DNA of 64,000 nt from Butyricimonas sp. Marseille-P3923 (GTDB taxonomy: Bacteria > Bacteroidota > Bacteroidia > Bacteroidales > Marinifilaceae). A program made the translations under genes and the position numbers. Shown here piece after piece: positions 1-8,623 of this stretch. Numbering within the stretch: the first letter of the stretch is position 1; every line of letters starts with the position of its first letter. The notes beneath the pieces were generated by a model. The model searched no databases and was not told the origin of the DNA. It was given only the letters and a program-made list of their open reading frames with translations. Location of the stretch: NCBI RefSeq assembly GCF_900184685.1, contig NZ_FXXL01000007.1, forward strand, positions 372,001 through 436,000, written 5' to 3'.

Positions 1-2
1 TG

Positions 3-947
3 AATCTGTCGGGAGGTCGGCGGGAACCATTCTTGTTCGGGGTGGATTTCGAGTTGACAAAAGGCTTTTTTATACCTTCTCCTTTGCAACAGCAGGACAT
101 TCTTTTTGAAGTAGGAGGTGTGACCAATGTACCGGAAAGCAAAAATGTTCCGACAGGAGGATTATTCGAGCGACATCCGGTTTCCCGTGAGGAATACGAG
201 AGGAAGTTTAATGTCGTGAGGCAAGGATTGATGAGAGGGGATTCGTTTTTACTAAATTTGACTGTCGCGACCGCTCTTGAAACGGATTGGACTTTGGAGG
301 GGATATTTTATCGGGCACGTTCCCCGTATCGTTTGTTGGTGCCGGGTGAATTTGTCTGCTTCTCTCCCGAGATTTTCGTGCGAATCAAGGACGGGGTGAT
401 TTCATCTTTTCCGATGAAAGGAACCATTGATGCCCGTGTGCCGGATGCCGAGCGGGTGATTCTTGAAGATTACAAGGAGCGTGCCGAGCATTATACCATC
501 GTGGATTTAATCCGTAATGATTTGAATCGGGTTGCCGAGCGGGTGCGGGTTCCTCGTTTCCGTTATATCGATCGTTTGGGTACAAGTAACGGGGAAATAC
601 TTCAAGTGAGTTCCGAAGTGGCGGGAGATCTGACTGGAGATTGTTTCTCCCGTTTAGGAGATATCGTGTTCGGGCTATTGCCTGCCGGTTCCATTTCCGG
701 GGCGCCGAAACCCTCGACTCTGAATATTATCGCCCGTGCGGAAAAGGAACCCAGAGGTTATTACACGGGTGTATTCGGTTATTTTGACGGCGAAGGATTC
801 GATTCGGCGGTAATGATCCGGTTTATCGAGCAACGGGACGGAAAGTTCTATTTCCGTAGTGGCGGGGGAATCACGATCAATAGTGACCGGGAAGCGGAAT
901 ATAAAGAAGTGTTGGAAAAGGTGTATCTGCCGTTTTGTGATAATTAA
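3..947 (+). CDS. pabB: Aminodeoxychorismate synthase component I (5' end outside window)
   Basis: This enzyme makes 4-amino-4-deoxychorismate from chorismate and ammonia, the first step to p-aminobenzoate and folate. The frame is open from base 3 and matches the family before the first internal TTG codon (NLSGGRREPFLFGVDFE), so the true start lies left of the window. The chorismate-binding fold is recognisable from the PMKGT motif with the family lysine, the IVDLIRNDLNRV helix, and the GLLPAGSISGAPKPST and YYTGVFGYF segments near the end. It ends 11 bp before the lyase gene, so the two are one folate unit. Small stand-alone PabB proteins of this length are usual in Bacteroidales. The partner PabA is not in view. 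Confidence 0.93.
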   Translation, partial: NLSGGRREPFLFGVDFELTKGFFIPSPLQQQDILFEVGGVTNVPESKNVPTGGLFERHPVSREEYERKFNVVRQGLMRGDSFLLNLTVATALETDWTLEGIFYRARSPYRLLVPGEFVCFSPEIFVRIKDGVISSFPMKGTIDARVPDAERVILEDYKERAEHYTIVDLIRNDLNRVAERVRVPRFRYIDRLGTSNGEILQVSSEVAGDLTGDCFSRLGDIVFGLLPAGSISGAPKPSTLNIIARAEKEPRGYYTGVFGYFDGEGFDSAVMIRFIEQRDGKFYFRSGGGITINSDREAEYKEVLEKVYLPFCDN

Positions 948-958
948 ATATATACGGT

Positions 959-1558
959 ATGGAAAGTAGTTTCGTGGAAACAATCAGAGTGAATAACGGG
1001 CAATTTTGCCATTTGGCTTATCACGAATACAGGGCTAGGGCTACTTCCCTTGCTGTGTTCGGTTGTCCCTTGGAATGGGATGTTGCCGGAATGGTTGTAC
1101 CTGATGAGGCACGCCAAGGGGTGGTGAAGTGTCGTGTCGTGTACGATACGGTAATAAGGGACGTGACTTTCTCTCCCTATACTTTTCGGCGTATCGGTTC
1201 TTTACGGTTGATTGAAGATAACGCGATAGACTACCGTTTCAAATCAACCGATCGTGTCGCGCTTGAACATGTATTTGCGCGACGGGACGGGTGTGACGAT
1301 GTACTTGTCGTGCGGCAAGGGATGATTACCGACACTTCTTTCTCTAATATCGTGCTGGAAGATGCCACGGGGTTGTACACGCCCGATACGTTTTTACTCA
1401 ACGGTACCCGGCGTCAGCGATTACTTGACGAGGGTGTCGTGCGGGAGCGTGCTGTTCCGTTGAGTGAACTTTGTCGTTATGACCGATTATACTTGATTAA
1501 TGCCATGATCGGACTTGAAGACAACATATCACTTCCGTTGAGTGCGGTGAGATTCTGA
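959..1558 (+). CDS. pabC: Aminodeoxychorismate lyase-like PLP enzyme (aminotransferase class IV)
   Basis: This is a fold-type IV PLP enzyme of 199 aa. It would convert aminodeoxychorismate to p-aminobenzoate and pyruvate, the step after PabB. The probable Schiff-base lysine is in YRFKSTDR. The phosphate-binding region TDTSFSNIV and the later LLNGTRRQRLL segment are typical of the family, although the protein is shorter than the usual 260-290 aa and resembles the compact Bacteroidetes form. It follows pabB by 11 bp on the same strand. The closely related branched-chain and D-amino-acid aminotransferases cannot be excluded by sequence alone, but the neighbour decides for PabC. Confidence 0.85.
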   Translation: MESSFVETIRVNNGQFCHLAYHEYRARATSLAVFGCPLEWDVAGMVVPDEARQGVVKCRVVYDTVIRDVTFSPYTFRRIGSLRLIEDNAIDYRFKSTDRVALEHVFARRDGCDDVLVVRQGMITDTSFSNIVLEDATGLYTPDTFLLNGTRRQRLLDEGVVRERAVPLSELCRYDRLYLINAMIGLEDNISLPLSAVRF

Positions 1559-1560
1559 TA

Positions 1561-2262
1561 TTATTCTGCCGTTGTCCGGTAATACACCCGTTTGCTGGTT
1601 TTGAATATCAATTCCATTTTATCGTAATTGACGAAGGCCTCGCTACGGAAATTCGTGAGCGGGTTGCTGGCAAACTGGATGTAATCTTCTTTTAACAAAT
1701 ACCATGTCCCGTTGGCTTCTCTTGTGGTATTGGCTGCGATATCGAGAATGCTGAATCTATAAGTATAGTCGGGATAAAGCGTGAACGTGAATCTCTCGGA
1801 CGGTTTGATATTATTGGGAATATAGGTGATATAACTTCCGGTTAAAAGACGTGATGCCTGACATTTTGTTTCCGGGTTAAGACTGATGGCACGCGTGATA
1901 ACGAGCTGCTGTCCGGGAATTTGTTCAACCTCATCGTTGGGGGTAATATAACCATAAAATTGAGCGTATACCGGAGTCCCCTCGGGTAGATGTAATGCCT
2001 TGTATTCTTTCTCAACCTTGTAGGCCACCTCACCGAAGGTAATCGAAAGCGATTTCCCCGTGGCACAATCTTTTAGTGTTGCTTCTTTGCCTGTAAGCAC
2101 GTATTCTCCGGCAAAATAGTAATCGGCCGCGGAGGTCGGCATGGCACTTAACACGGTATCCACGGATGTTGCAGGTTGCCGTGCTTCTTTTGTTTTTGTT
2201 TTATTTTTGCATCCGCAAAGGACGATGATGATAGATACGAATAATAATGCGTGTGTTTTCAT
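1561..2262 (-). CDS. NlpE-like envelope lipoprotein
   Basis: A 233-aa lipoprotein with a signal peptide ending in the lipobox-like VLCGC at about residues 14-18. An N-terminal part (about 45-130) has the look of NlpE/OB-type domains: GEYVL, then ATGKSLSITFGE, then GTPVYAQFYGYI. The C-terminal half (about 140-230) resembles the META/NlpE-type barrel with TLYPDYTYRFSI, NGTWYLLKEDYIQF and a final strand. NlpE proteins sense envelope or copper stress in Enterobacteria. The CxxC metal motif of classical NlpE is not visible here, so copper binding is not supported. It faces pabC tail to tail with only 2 bp between stops. Confidence 0.6.
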   Translation of the reverse strand: MKTHALLFVSIIIVLCGCKNKTKTKEARQPATSVDTVLSAMPTSAADYYFAGEYVLTGKEATLKDCATGKSLSITFGEVAYKVEKEYKALHLPEGTPVYAQFYGYITPNDEVEQIPGQQLVITRAISLNPETKCQASRLLTGSYITYIPNNIKPSERFTFTLYPDYTYRFSILDIAANTTREANGTWYLLKEDYIQFASNPLTNFRSEAFVNYDKMELIFKTSKRVYYRTTAE

Positions 2263-2335
2263 TGCTTTTTTGTTTTAGAAGTAAAACGGGGAAAAAGCTT
2301 GAAAGGTTCACGTATTTAGAATTTAGATAGGGTAT

Positions 2336-4159
2336 TTAGACCAATTTCATTTTTTCCAATAATATTGAAGCATTCATATTTTGACTGATACCGGGTTTCA
2401 ACTTGTAGTCGTACACGATGTCATCATCGGTATGAGTGATCTCGAAACAACGATTGAAATAGTGCTCCGGTTGAGTATCCGCAAGCGCACCGAGTTCCAG
2501 ATCATGCGTGGCAACGAGTCCGGCAATGGGAAGTGTCAGTAGTTTTTGCAGGAAACGACGGGAACCGTTGAGTTTGTCGCGGGAGTTCGTTCCTTTCAGT
2601 ATCTCGTCGAGAATGATAAATGTTTTTTCTTCCCGCTCTGCCATGGTAACCAGCTTTTGCAGGCGAAGCAGTTCGGCATGAAAATAAGAGGTGCCCTTGG
2701 CAAGATCATCAACCGTGCGCATGCTGGTAAATATCGCCATCGGTTGAAACTCGAACGAGGAGGCACGTACCACCGCACCACAGCAAGCCAGCACTAGATT
2801 AACCCCGACTGCACGCAGGAATGTACTTTTACCTGCCATATTAGCCCCCGTGATGATATAGAACTCGTGAAGACGGTCAATCCCGAAATCATTTGTCACG
2901 CAACCTTCGGCGGATAGCAGGGGATGCCCGATAGCCGCACCTCGCAGGATCACGTCCGTGTTCAGCGCGGGAGTGACAAAATCCGGGTGGTTGTACTTGT
3001 AATTGGCGAGGCTGACAAGAGCGTCAAGTTCTCCCGTGGCGTTTACCCATGCCGGGATGGCTTCGGCGTATTCCCGTTTCCATGCCACGAGTCGTTTGAG
3101 TAAATGCAATTCCCGTAATAGTAGCCCGTTCAGTAATATGGCGACCAATACGTTAGTACGCTGGTCAAAACCTTCTTGAATCTTGCGCAGGGAACGGAGT
3201 GCCGTGTCCGCGTTCGAGGAGATGGAGAACAATTGCTCTCGAACGGATAGCAGTTGGCTGCTATGGCACGGGAAGTCGGCAAAATGATGAATTAATTCGT
3301 GCAAGTTGCTGAACGAACGTGTAAATTCATCTAACCGCAGGTGCGCCCGAAGCGTGCGGCTCGCCGGGACATAGCAAAGAATGAGCGAGAAGCAGGAAAG
3401 CGTGAACGGGAGATTCCAAGCTATCACGGAAAAGATATTCAATATCCATGCGGAAATGGTGATTACCGGGAGAATATACAGAAACGGTGTGATCCAACGG
3501 GGCAATGATTCCCGCTCTTGTTGCCATTTTTCGATTTGTTGTATGGCGAGAGGGGATACCCGTTGACTGTTTCCCGTGGCACGGAATGCGTGACACCAGT
3601 CCGGGTTGCCGCTTAACTCGCTTGCCGCTTGTTGCCGTGCGGTGATTTCTTTTGCTGACTTCAAGGGATTGAGCAACCATTGGCGCATCTTTTCCCTCCC
3701 GTGAGGAGTCACCGTCCGATTGACCGCTTGAAAAAGCGAGCTGTCACCGAAAAGATCGAGATCATGCGCGTAAGGATGCGTCTGATCTTTATATTCGTTT
3801 CCCGCGGGGAGGTGTTGCAGATTTCCCGCCAGATATTCCAACTCCACTTCCGAACATTTTTTCAATTCACTCAGGAATGCGATCTTCTTCAATAATTTGG
3901 TTTCAAAAATGTTTATAACTATAAACAAGGCAATCGCTACAAAGAAAGCGCAAAGGTAAACGACAGCACTCGTGTTCGCAAACGTGTATATAAAAAAGAC
4001 GGCCGAGAGGAATAGGATGATTTTTACTAGCGTGATCCCGTTCCGTTTCTGTTTGTGATTCTTCAACAGTGCGGTTACTTCTTCTAATTTGCCGTGATAG
4101 TATTGTTCAGGTTGTTGCATGACTCGTGTGCTGTTTTTCGCGAATATACGGCTAAACAT
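2336..4159 (-). CDS. Membrane-anchored MutS-family ATPase
   Basis: A 607-aa protein with a MutS-type ABC ATPase at the C terminus: Walker A GANMAGKST at 438-446, the aromatic/signature region KGTSYFHAELLR, Walker B TFIILDEILKGTNS and the H-loop ATHDLELG. Two hydrophobic pairs (about 44-86 and 222-266) predict transmembrane helices. The mismatch-recognition domain of MutS and the Smr nuclease domain of MutS2 are absent. This architecture is common in Bacteroidetes, where it is annotated as a DNA mismatch repair protein although membrane insertion argues against ordinary mismatch repair. An alternative start is Met14. An inverted-repeat element begins 28 bp upstream of its start. Confidence 0.8.
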   Translation of the reverse strand: MFSRIFAKNSTRVMQQPEQYYHGKLEEVTALLKNHKQKRNGITLVKIILFLSAVFFIYTFANTSAVVYLCAFFVAIALFIVINIFETKLLKKIAFLSELKKCSEVELEYLAGNLQHLPAGNEYKDQTHPYAHDLDLFGDSSLFQAVNRTVTPHGREKMRQWLLNPLKSAKEITARQQAASELSGNPDWCHAFRATGNSQRVSPLAIQQIEKWQQERESLPRWITPFLYILPVITISAWILNIFSVIAWNLPFTLSCFSLILCYVPASRTLRAHLRLDEFTRSFSNLHELIHHFADFPCHSSQLLSVREQLFSISSNADTALRSLRKIQEGFDQRTNVLVAILLNGLLLRELHLLKRLVAWKREYAEAIPAWVNATGELDALVSLANYKYNHPDFVTPALNTDVILRGAAIGHPLLSAEGCVTNDFGIDRLHEFYIITGANMAGKSTFLRAVGVNLVLACCGAVVRASSFEFQPMAIFTSMRTVDDLAKGTSYFHAELLRLQKLVTMAEREEKTFIILDEILKGTNSRDKLNGSRRFLQKLLTLPIAGLVATHDLELGALADTQPEHYFNRCFEITHTDDDIVYDYKLKPGISQNMNASILLEKMKLV

Positions 4160-4187
4160 GGAATTTTCATTGTTTTTTATGGTGAAT

Positions 4188-4377
4188 CTATAGAGAACCC
4201 ACTGTAAACCTACCCAAGTAATACCGTAATCCTACCTCATCTTCAGTTATGCTCCGTTTATCCTCTGAACTTCCTGTTATCTCCAATATAGAAATGCTGG
4301 AGTTAAAGCAGAGTAGCATCGGCACTATGTACTTATTACCCTAGGTCTTGGGTAGGTTTACAGTGGGTTCTCTATAG
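4188..4377. repeat. 190-bp element with perfect 31-bp terminal inverted repeats
   Basis: Bases 4188-4218 and 4347-4377 are perfect reverse complements of each other over 31 bp (arms begin CTATAGAGAACCCACTG). They enclose 128 bp without an ORF. No target-site duplication is obvious at the edges. The element sits between the start of the membrane MutS gene and tRNA-Phe. It could be a small non-autonomous transposon (MITE) or a DNA inversion switch. No clear TAnnTTTG promoter was found inside in either orientation, so a promoter-switch role is unproved. The rest of the gap (4378-4587) holds nothing recognisable. Confidence 0.85.
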
Positions 4378-4587
4378 GAGTTTGTAGAGTAAAGAAGTGT
4401 ATTTGGAGTATGTTAAATTTCAATTTTTCACAAGAATAGTGGTTAAGTATCTTTTGTATTTGATTACTCCATGTTTATGTCTGAATTCTAGTTTCTGGTT
4501 GACAAATTGGTTGACAAAACGGTCAAAAACACCTAAAAATAACCAAAAAGAAAAAGAGAGTCACTTTTGTAACTCTCTCTGATTCAG

Positions 4588-4660
4588 TGGTGCCACCAGG
4601 AATCGAACCGGGGACACAAGGATTTTCAGTCCTTTGCTCTACCAACTGAGCTATGGCACC
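4588..4660 (-). tRNA. tRNA-Phe (GAA)
   Basis: Reading the minus strand, a 73-nt cloverleaf starts GGTGCCATAGCTCAG and ends TGGCACC plus discriminator A. The 7-bp acceptor stem is perfect. The D-arm, the anticodon stem AAGGA/TCCTT with loop CTGAAAA (anticodon GAA) and the T-arm with GGTTCGATTCC are all present. The 3' CCA is not encoded, as is usual in Bacteroidetes. Confidence 0.97.
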
Positions 4661-4678
4661 ATTTTGGAATTGCGAGTG

Positions 4679-4708
4679 CAAATATAGAGGTTTTATTTGA
4701 ACTTGCAA
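4679..4708 (-). promoter_or_regulatory. Promoter of tRNA-Phe
   Basis: On the minus strand TTG (4708-4706) is followed after 19 nt by TATATTTG (4686-4679). This fits the Bacteroides -33/-7 consensus and predicts transcription starting about 12 nt before the mature tRNA. Confidence 0.75.
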
Positions 4709-4736
4709 GGCGTGGGATGCAAAAAGTGGAAAAATA

Positions 4737-5891
4737 TTATTTCTGTACTTGTCGCAAACGGATGCAGAGGTATATCATCCACACGAAAATGACCATGGAG
4801 GCGTAAGGTACTGCCGGAATGAAAAGGAACCAGAGCAGGAAGCCGATGATTAGGACGTAGAGATATACGAAGATGTATTTGTTGATAATCCACGGTAATT
4901 TCTCTTTGCCGATAAAAAAGGCGGCGATGAGGTTGAGTGGATTAGCCCAAAGAGCGTTGAAGTTGGGGTACATCGTGGGATGTTTGGTGAAAAAGCAAAG
5001 GAAGACGATAAGGCAACCGATGATACCCGTGATGATAAAAAACGGGATGGCAATGGCTTTCAACAAGCGTCTGCTTCTGTATTTTTGCAGGAGCAGGATA
5101 AGTGCTAACGTGCAAACGGCAAAGACAAAAAACGGGGAAATGTACCACGGGTTATTGGGAGTCTGGTCTGGGGCTTGGTAAATCACTTTAATCGGTTCAA
5201 CCAGAGGCTTGCCGTTGAAATAGGCAGAGTCCAGTCGATACATGAGGTAATCGGGCAGGAACATCTGTTCCCGGGTGGTCACGATAGAGGTTGCAGGGGA
5301 ACCTAGAATGGTATGGATACCCCATTGCGTCCACTGGGAGCGGCAGAGATATTCGTCCAACATGTTCCAGAAACTCTTGGTGGAAGGTTCTGCTATCCAC
5401 GTGATACTGTTGTCGGTGCTTTTCTCGACAATATCCCTCGCTCTGGTTGTACAGTTGTCGTAAAGGAAGTTATAGAGATAAGTCCGGTTTTGTGGCTGAT
5501 AATTTTCCACGAGTAGATCCATGAGTCGTTGTTTCTGAATGGAGTCCAGATTCAAGATTTGCGAGTACACGCTACGTTCCTCGTAAACATAAGAGGCCAT
5601 GAAGCGGTCGAAATCCGAACAGGACAATTGATAGGGAAGTAATCCTCGGGCGAACTTGAAATAGAAACCTTGCGTGTTGAAATCAAACGTGCCATAGTTG
5701 AATACGATATCCAAATTATTTGCCTTGTCAGTGACACGGATGCCCGTGTGCCCGAAAAGAGAGTAGAGTTCATTTCCCGGTGCGCACGTGAGGATGCTGA
5801 TCGTGGCATCTTTCGTTAGTTTGATTGCCGATGTGTTTCGGGCAAACATACATAGAAAAAGGATGAATAATATGAATATTTTTGTTTTCAT
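4737..5891 (-). CDS. Lnb-like (DUF4105) membrane protein, probable lipoprotein N-acyltransferase
   Basis: A 384-aa protein with a signal peptide (1-22), a periplasmic DUF4105/Lnb N-terminal domain (about 25-250) and four to five C-terminal transmembrane helices (about 255-380). The family's key residues are visible: FGHTGIRV with His48, and YNFLYDNCTTR with Cys147, a papain-like Cys/His arrangement. Lnb of Enterococcus moves an acyl chain within a lipoprotein to its N-terminal cysteine, and DUF4105 is the Pfam model for that domain. The same reaction in this organism is inference. The start codon overlaps the truA stop as ATGA (5888-5891), so translation is probably coupled to truA. Confidence 0.75.
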   Translation of the reverse strand: MKTKIFILFILFLCMFARNTSAIKLTKDATISILTCAPGNELYSLFGHTGIRVTDKANNLDIVFNYGTFDFNTQGFYFKFARGLLPYQLSCSDFDRFMASYVYEERSVYSQILNLDSIQKQRLMDLLVENYQPQNRTYLYNFLYDNCTTRARDIVEKSTDNSITWIAEPSTKSFWNMLDEYLCRSQWTQWGIHTILGSPATSIVTTREQMFLPDYLMYRLDSAYFNGKPLVEPIKVIYQAPDQTPNNPWYISPFFVFAVCTLALILLLQKYRSRRLLKAIAIPFFIITGIIGCLIVFLCFFTKHPTMYPNFNALWANPLNLIAAFFIGKEKLPWIINKYIFVYLYVLIIGFLLWFLFIPAVPYASMVIFVWMIYLCIRLRQVQK

Positions 5892-6652
5892 GCTTCGGGT
5901 GTTAGTTGTGTTTTACATGGCGGATACTCGATATCGCAGAGGAACAGTGCGTTTCCGGGGACTGAAGTGCCCGCGTTGCAGCGGTTTTTGCTTTCGATGA
6001 TTTGTTGGAATTGTTTCAAGTCGATCCGTTTCTGACCGATGTCTAGCAGGGTTCCCACGATAGCCCGTACCATGTTTCGCAGGAAACGGTCTGCTTTTAT
6101 CGTGAAGATAAGTTGTTCGTCGGTTTCTTCCCATCCGGCTTGCATAATTCGGCAAATATTGGTTTTCACGTCCGTGTGGAGTTTCGAGAAACTGGTGAAG
6201 TCCTCGTAACGTGTAAGTAACTCGCATGCTTGATTCATTAACCGGATATCGGGTAACGGGTGAGGTGTGTAAGCAAACGGGTAGATGAACGGGTTCTTTG
6301 TTTTATTGATGTAATATTTGTATGTCCGCGAGAGCGCAGAGAACCGGGCATGAGCGTCCGAAAGAACGGGATAGATCTCTTTTATGGAGATGTGTTTCCC
6401 TAGGAAACGGTTAAGCTTATCGGTCAGGATTTTCGTGTCCGCTACGGGAGTGACGCTGTCGAAATGGGCGACAAAAAAGGATGCATGCACACCCGTGTCG
6501 GTACGTCCGGCGCCGGTTACGTTGATGTCTTGCTTTAGCAACAGGGACAAGGCTTTGTTTATCTCTTCCTGCACGGAAGGAGCGTTAGGCTGGATTTGCC
6601 AACCGTTATAACCACTTCCGTTGTAAGCTAGTTCTATAAAATACCTGTGCAT
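5888..6652 (-). CDS. truA: tRNA pseudouridine(38-40) synthase TruA
   Basis: TruA isomerises uridines 38-40 in the tRNA anticodon arm. The 254-aa protein has the N-terminal YFIELAYNGSGYNGWQIQ strand and the catalytic motif GAGRTDTGVHA with Asp52. It also has the later FLRNMVRAIVGTLLDIG helix typical of the family. Its length is normal. It is transcribed from a good promoter at 6672-6702 and its TGA overlaps the start of the Lnb-like gene. Confidence 0.96.
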   Translation of the reverse strand: MHRYFIELAYNGSGYNGWQIQPNAPSVQEEINKALSLLLKQDINVTGAGRTDTGVHASFFVAHFDSVTPVADTKILTDKLNRFLGKHISIKEIYPVLSDAHARFSALSRTYKYYINKTKNPFIYPFAYTPHPLPDIRLMNQACELLTRYEDFTSFSKLHTDVKTNICRIMQAGWEETDEQLIFTIKADRFLRNMVRAIVGTLLDIGQKRIDLKQFQQIIESKNRCNAGTSVPGNALFLCDIEYPPCKTQLTPEA

Positions 6653-6671
6653 ATTTTTCCTTTTGAAAGTC

Positions 6672-6702
6672 CAAAATTAACACAATTCGGGGAGACTTGC
6701 AA
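6672..6702 (-). promoter_or_regulatory. Promoter of truA-lnb
   Basis: On the minus strand TTG (6702-6700), a 20-nt spacer and TAATTTTG (6679-6672) match the Bacteroides promoter consensus and lie just upstream of the truA start at 6652. Confidence 0.6.
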
Positions 6703-6761
6703 CCGTCGGTGTAAAGTCTTAAAATTTTAAGATGTTTATCCCGACATTATGGATTTTACGT

Positions 6762-6769
6762 TATATTTG
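6762..6769 (+). promoter_or_regulatory. Probable -7 element for the YggS gene
   Basis: TATATTTG fits the TAnnTTTG consensus 43 bp before the start codon. The -33 box is weak (TTTA at 6735-6738, 23 nt away), so only the -7 element is called. Confidence 0.45.
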
Positions 6770-6811
6770 TAAGTCCATAGTTTCACGGACATCGATAAAC
6801 GTTGAAATGAG

Positions 6812-7498
6812 ATGAATAGTATAGCTGAAAATTTGAAACGTATAGCCGATAGTTTGCCGGAAGGGGTAAAGCTGGTGGCTGTGTCAAAAACGAAGCCGGT
6901 AGAGGCGATAGAAGAGGCGTATAATGCCGGACAACGGGTGTTCGGGGAGAACCGGGCACAGGAGTTGGCGGAGAAGTACGAGGTGCTCCCGAAAGATATA
7001 GAATGGCATCTGATAGGACATTTACAAACCAACAAGGTGAAATACGTGGCTGGATTCGTGGCAATGATTCACGGCGTGGAAAGCTTGAAGTTGCTGGAGA
7101 CGATAGACAAGGAAGCAAAAAAACACAACCGGGTGATCCCTTGTTTGTTACAATTCCATGTGGCAAAGGAGGAAACGAAGTTCGGGTTGAACATGGAAGA
7201 AGCCCGGGAGTTATTGGAAAGCGAGAGTTACGCGAACATGAAGAACGTGCGGATTGAGGGTGTGATGGGAATGGCGACTTTCACGGACGATCTGGTGCAG
7301 GTTCAGGAGGAATTTCGGCATTTAAAAAGGATATTCAATGAGTTGAAGCAACAGTATTTTGCGGATAAATCGGAATTTAAAGAGTTATCTATGGGTATGT
7401 CCGGGGATTACAAGATTGCTGTTGAAGAAGGAAGCACGATGGTGAGGGTAGGAAGTTCGATATTCGGGGCAAGGCAATACAAAGCAATTGAAAATTGA
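6812..7498 (+). CDS. YggS/PLPBP family PLP-homeostasis protein
   Basis: A 228-aa alanine-racemase-fold protein that binds pyridoxal phosphate and buffers its level in the cytoplasm; the family has no known catalytic turnover. The PLP lysine is Lys26 in LVAVSKTKP. Family segments FGENRAQELAEKYE, EWHLIGHLQTNKVKY, GLNMEEA and LSMGMSGDYKIAVEEGSTMVRVG are all present. The last codons (..AIEN and stop) coincide with the start of a dispersed intergenic repeat at 7485, so the natural C terminus may have been replaced by repeat-derived sequence. Confidence 0.93.
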   Translation: MNSIAENLKRIADSLPEGVKLVAVSKTKPVEAIEEAYNAGQRVFGENRAQELAEKYEVLPKDIEWHLIGHLQTNKVKYVAGFVAMIHGVESLKLLETIDKEAKKHNRVIPCLLQFHVAKEETKFGLNMEEARELLESESYANMKNVRIEGVMGMATFTDDLVQVQEEFRHLKRIFNELKQQYFADKSEFKELSMGMSGDYKIAVEEGSTMVRVGSSIFGARQYKAIEN

Positions 7499-7623
7499 AA
7501 ATGCAGAATTGAAAATGAAATGAGAGAATAACAACTTGCAACTTACCGAAGGCAAATGTAACTTGCAACTTGTAATTCGCCGAAGGCGAACAAAAATCAT
7601 AAATCATAAATTTAAAATTAATT
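7485..7623 (+). repeat. Composite intergenic repeat cassette
   Basis: The whole gap between the YggS gene and the next ATG is repetitive. The left module (7485-7521) is heptamer-like ATTGAAA sequence beginning CAATTGAAAATTGAAAATG and includes the upstream stop codon. The middle module (about 7531-7591) carries ACTTGCA heptamers and CGCCGAAGGCG. The right module (about 7592-7620) is AATCATAAATC-type and abuts the next start. The same order of modules is found on the minus strand at 34486-34594. Confidence 0.8.
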
Positions 7624-8619
7624 ATGGCAGAATTGAAGACGAAGTACATGGGACTGGAATTACGGAGTCCGATTATCGCGGCGAGTTGCGGGTTGACTTC
7701 CGATGTTGAGAAGATGGTGGAAATGGAAGAAGCGGGCGTTGGGGCAGTCGTGTTGAAATCTATTTTCGAGGAACAGATAAACCAAGAAACGAGCGGTGTG
7801 TTTAATGCCGGATATGGGATGAGTGATGGTTACCCGGAAGCGGAGGATTACATCAAGGCTTATATCCGTTCCAACACGATACAGAAATATGTAGAATTGG
7901 TGCGCAACGCCAAAAGTCGTTTATCGATTCCCGTTATTGCCAGCGTGAATTGTTTCAGTGGTGGTGAATGGGTTAGTTTTGCCCGTCAATTGCAGGATGC
8001 CGGGGCTGATGCTTTGGAATTGAATGTTTTTATTTTGCCTGTGAACGAGTTTACAGAGAGTGCGGAGGTGGAGAATGTATATTATGAGATCATGAAATCG
8101 ATTAAAGAACAGGTAAAGATACCCGTTGCCATCAAGATAAGTCATTATTTCACGAATTTATCGGCTTTCGTGGATAAGATGAAAGCTTACGGGGCGAATG
8201 CCACGACAATATTCAACCGTTTTTACGAACCGGATATTAATATTAATAGCTTGACAATAGGAGCGGCTTCCGTGTTCAGTACGGCGACGGAGTTGAGAAC
8301 GACGTTGCGGTGGACGGGGATTCTGGCGGGTAAGGACAAGAATCTGGAGATTTCTGCTTCGACGGGAGTGCATAGCGGTGAGGCGGTCGTGAAACTGCTG
8401 TTGGCGGGAGCTACCACCGTGCAATTGTGCTCCGTGCTTTACGAGAAGGGGATAAGCGTGATCGGTGAGATGAATACTTTTATCAAGACGTGGATGGAGT
8501 CCAAAGCTTTCGAGAGTATTGATGACTTTCGGGGCATGCTGTCTTACTCTTCCATCGATAATCCCGATTTATACGAGCGAGCACAGTTTATGAAATACTT
8601 TAGTAATAAATCCAATTAA
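7624..8619 (+). CDS. Dihydroorotate dehydrogenase-like FMN protein
   Basis: A 331-aa TIM-barrel protein of the dihydroorotate-dehydrogenase superfamily. It starts MAELKTKYMGLELRSPIIAA, with the usual N-terminal strand, then AGVGAVVLKSIFEEQI, DALELNVF, VAIKIS and a C-terminal GATTVQLCSVLYEKG phosphate-binding turn. In the KS..F.EQI variant the usual PyrD catalytic surroundings are changed. Such proteins are annotated as dihydroorotate dehydrogenase-like and are probably not the pyrimidine-pathway enzyme. The substrate is unknown. It is followed after 4 bp by a transglutaminase-like lipoprotein gene. Confidence 0.82.
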   Translation: MAELKTKYMGLELRSPIIAASCGLTSDVEKMVEMEEAGVGAVVLKSIFEEQINQETSGVFNAGYGMSDGYPEAEDYIKAYIRSNTIQKYVELVRNAKSRLSIPVIASVNCFSGGEWVSFARQLQDAGADALELNVFILPVNEFTESAEVENVYYEIMKSIKEQVKIPVAIKISHYFTNLSAFVDKMKAYGANATTIFNRFYEPDININSLTIGAASVFSTATELRTTLRWTGILAGKDKNLEISASTGVHSGEAVVKLLLAGATTVQLCSVLYEKGISVIGEMNTFIKTWMESKAFESIDDFRGMLSYSSIDNPDLYERAQFMKYFSNKSN

Positions 8620-8623
8620 ATTA

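Noticed and set aside
4397-4582. A 61-codon frame next to the inverted-repeat element
   Set aside because: Low-complexity A/T-rich translation with no signal or family features; it ends against tRNA-Phe.
7485-7623. Heptamer repeats as a possible CRISPR array or attachment site
   Set aside because: The unit is 7 bp, degenerate and without spacers; no integrase or prophage genes are nearby.
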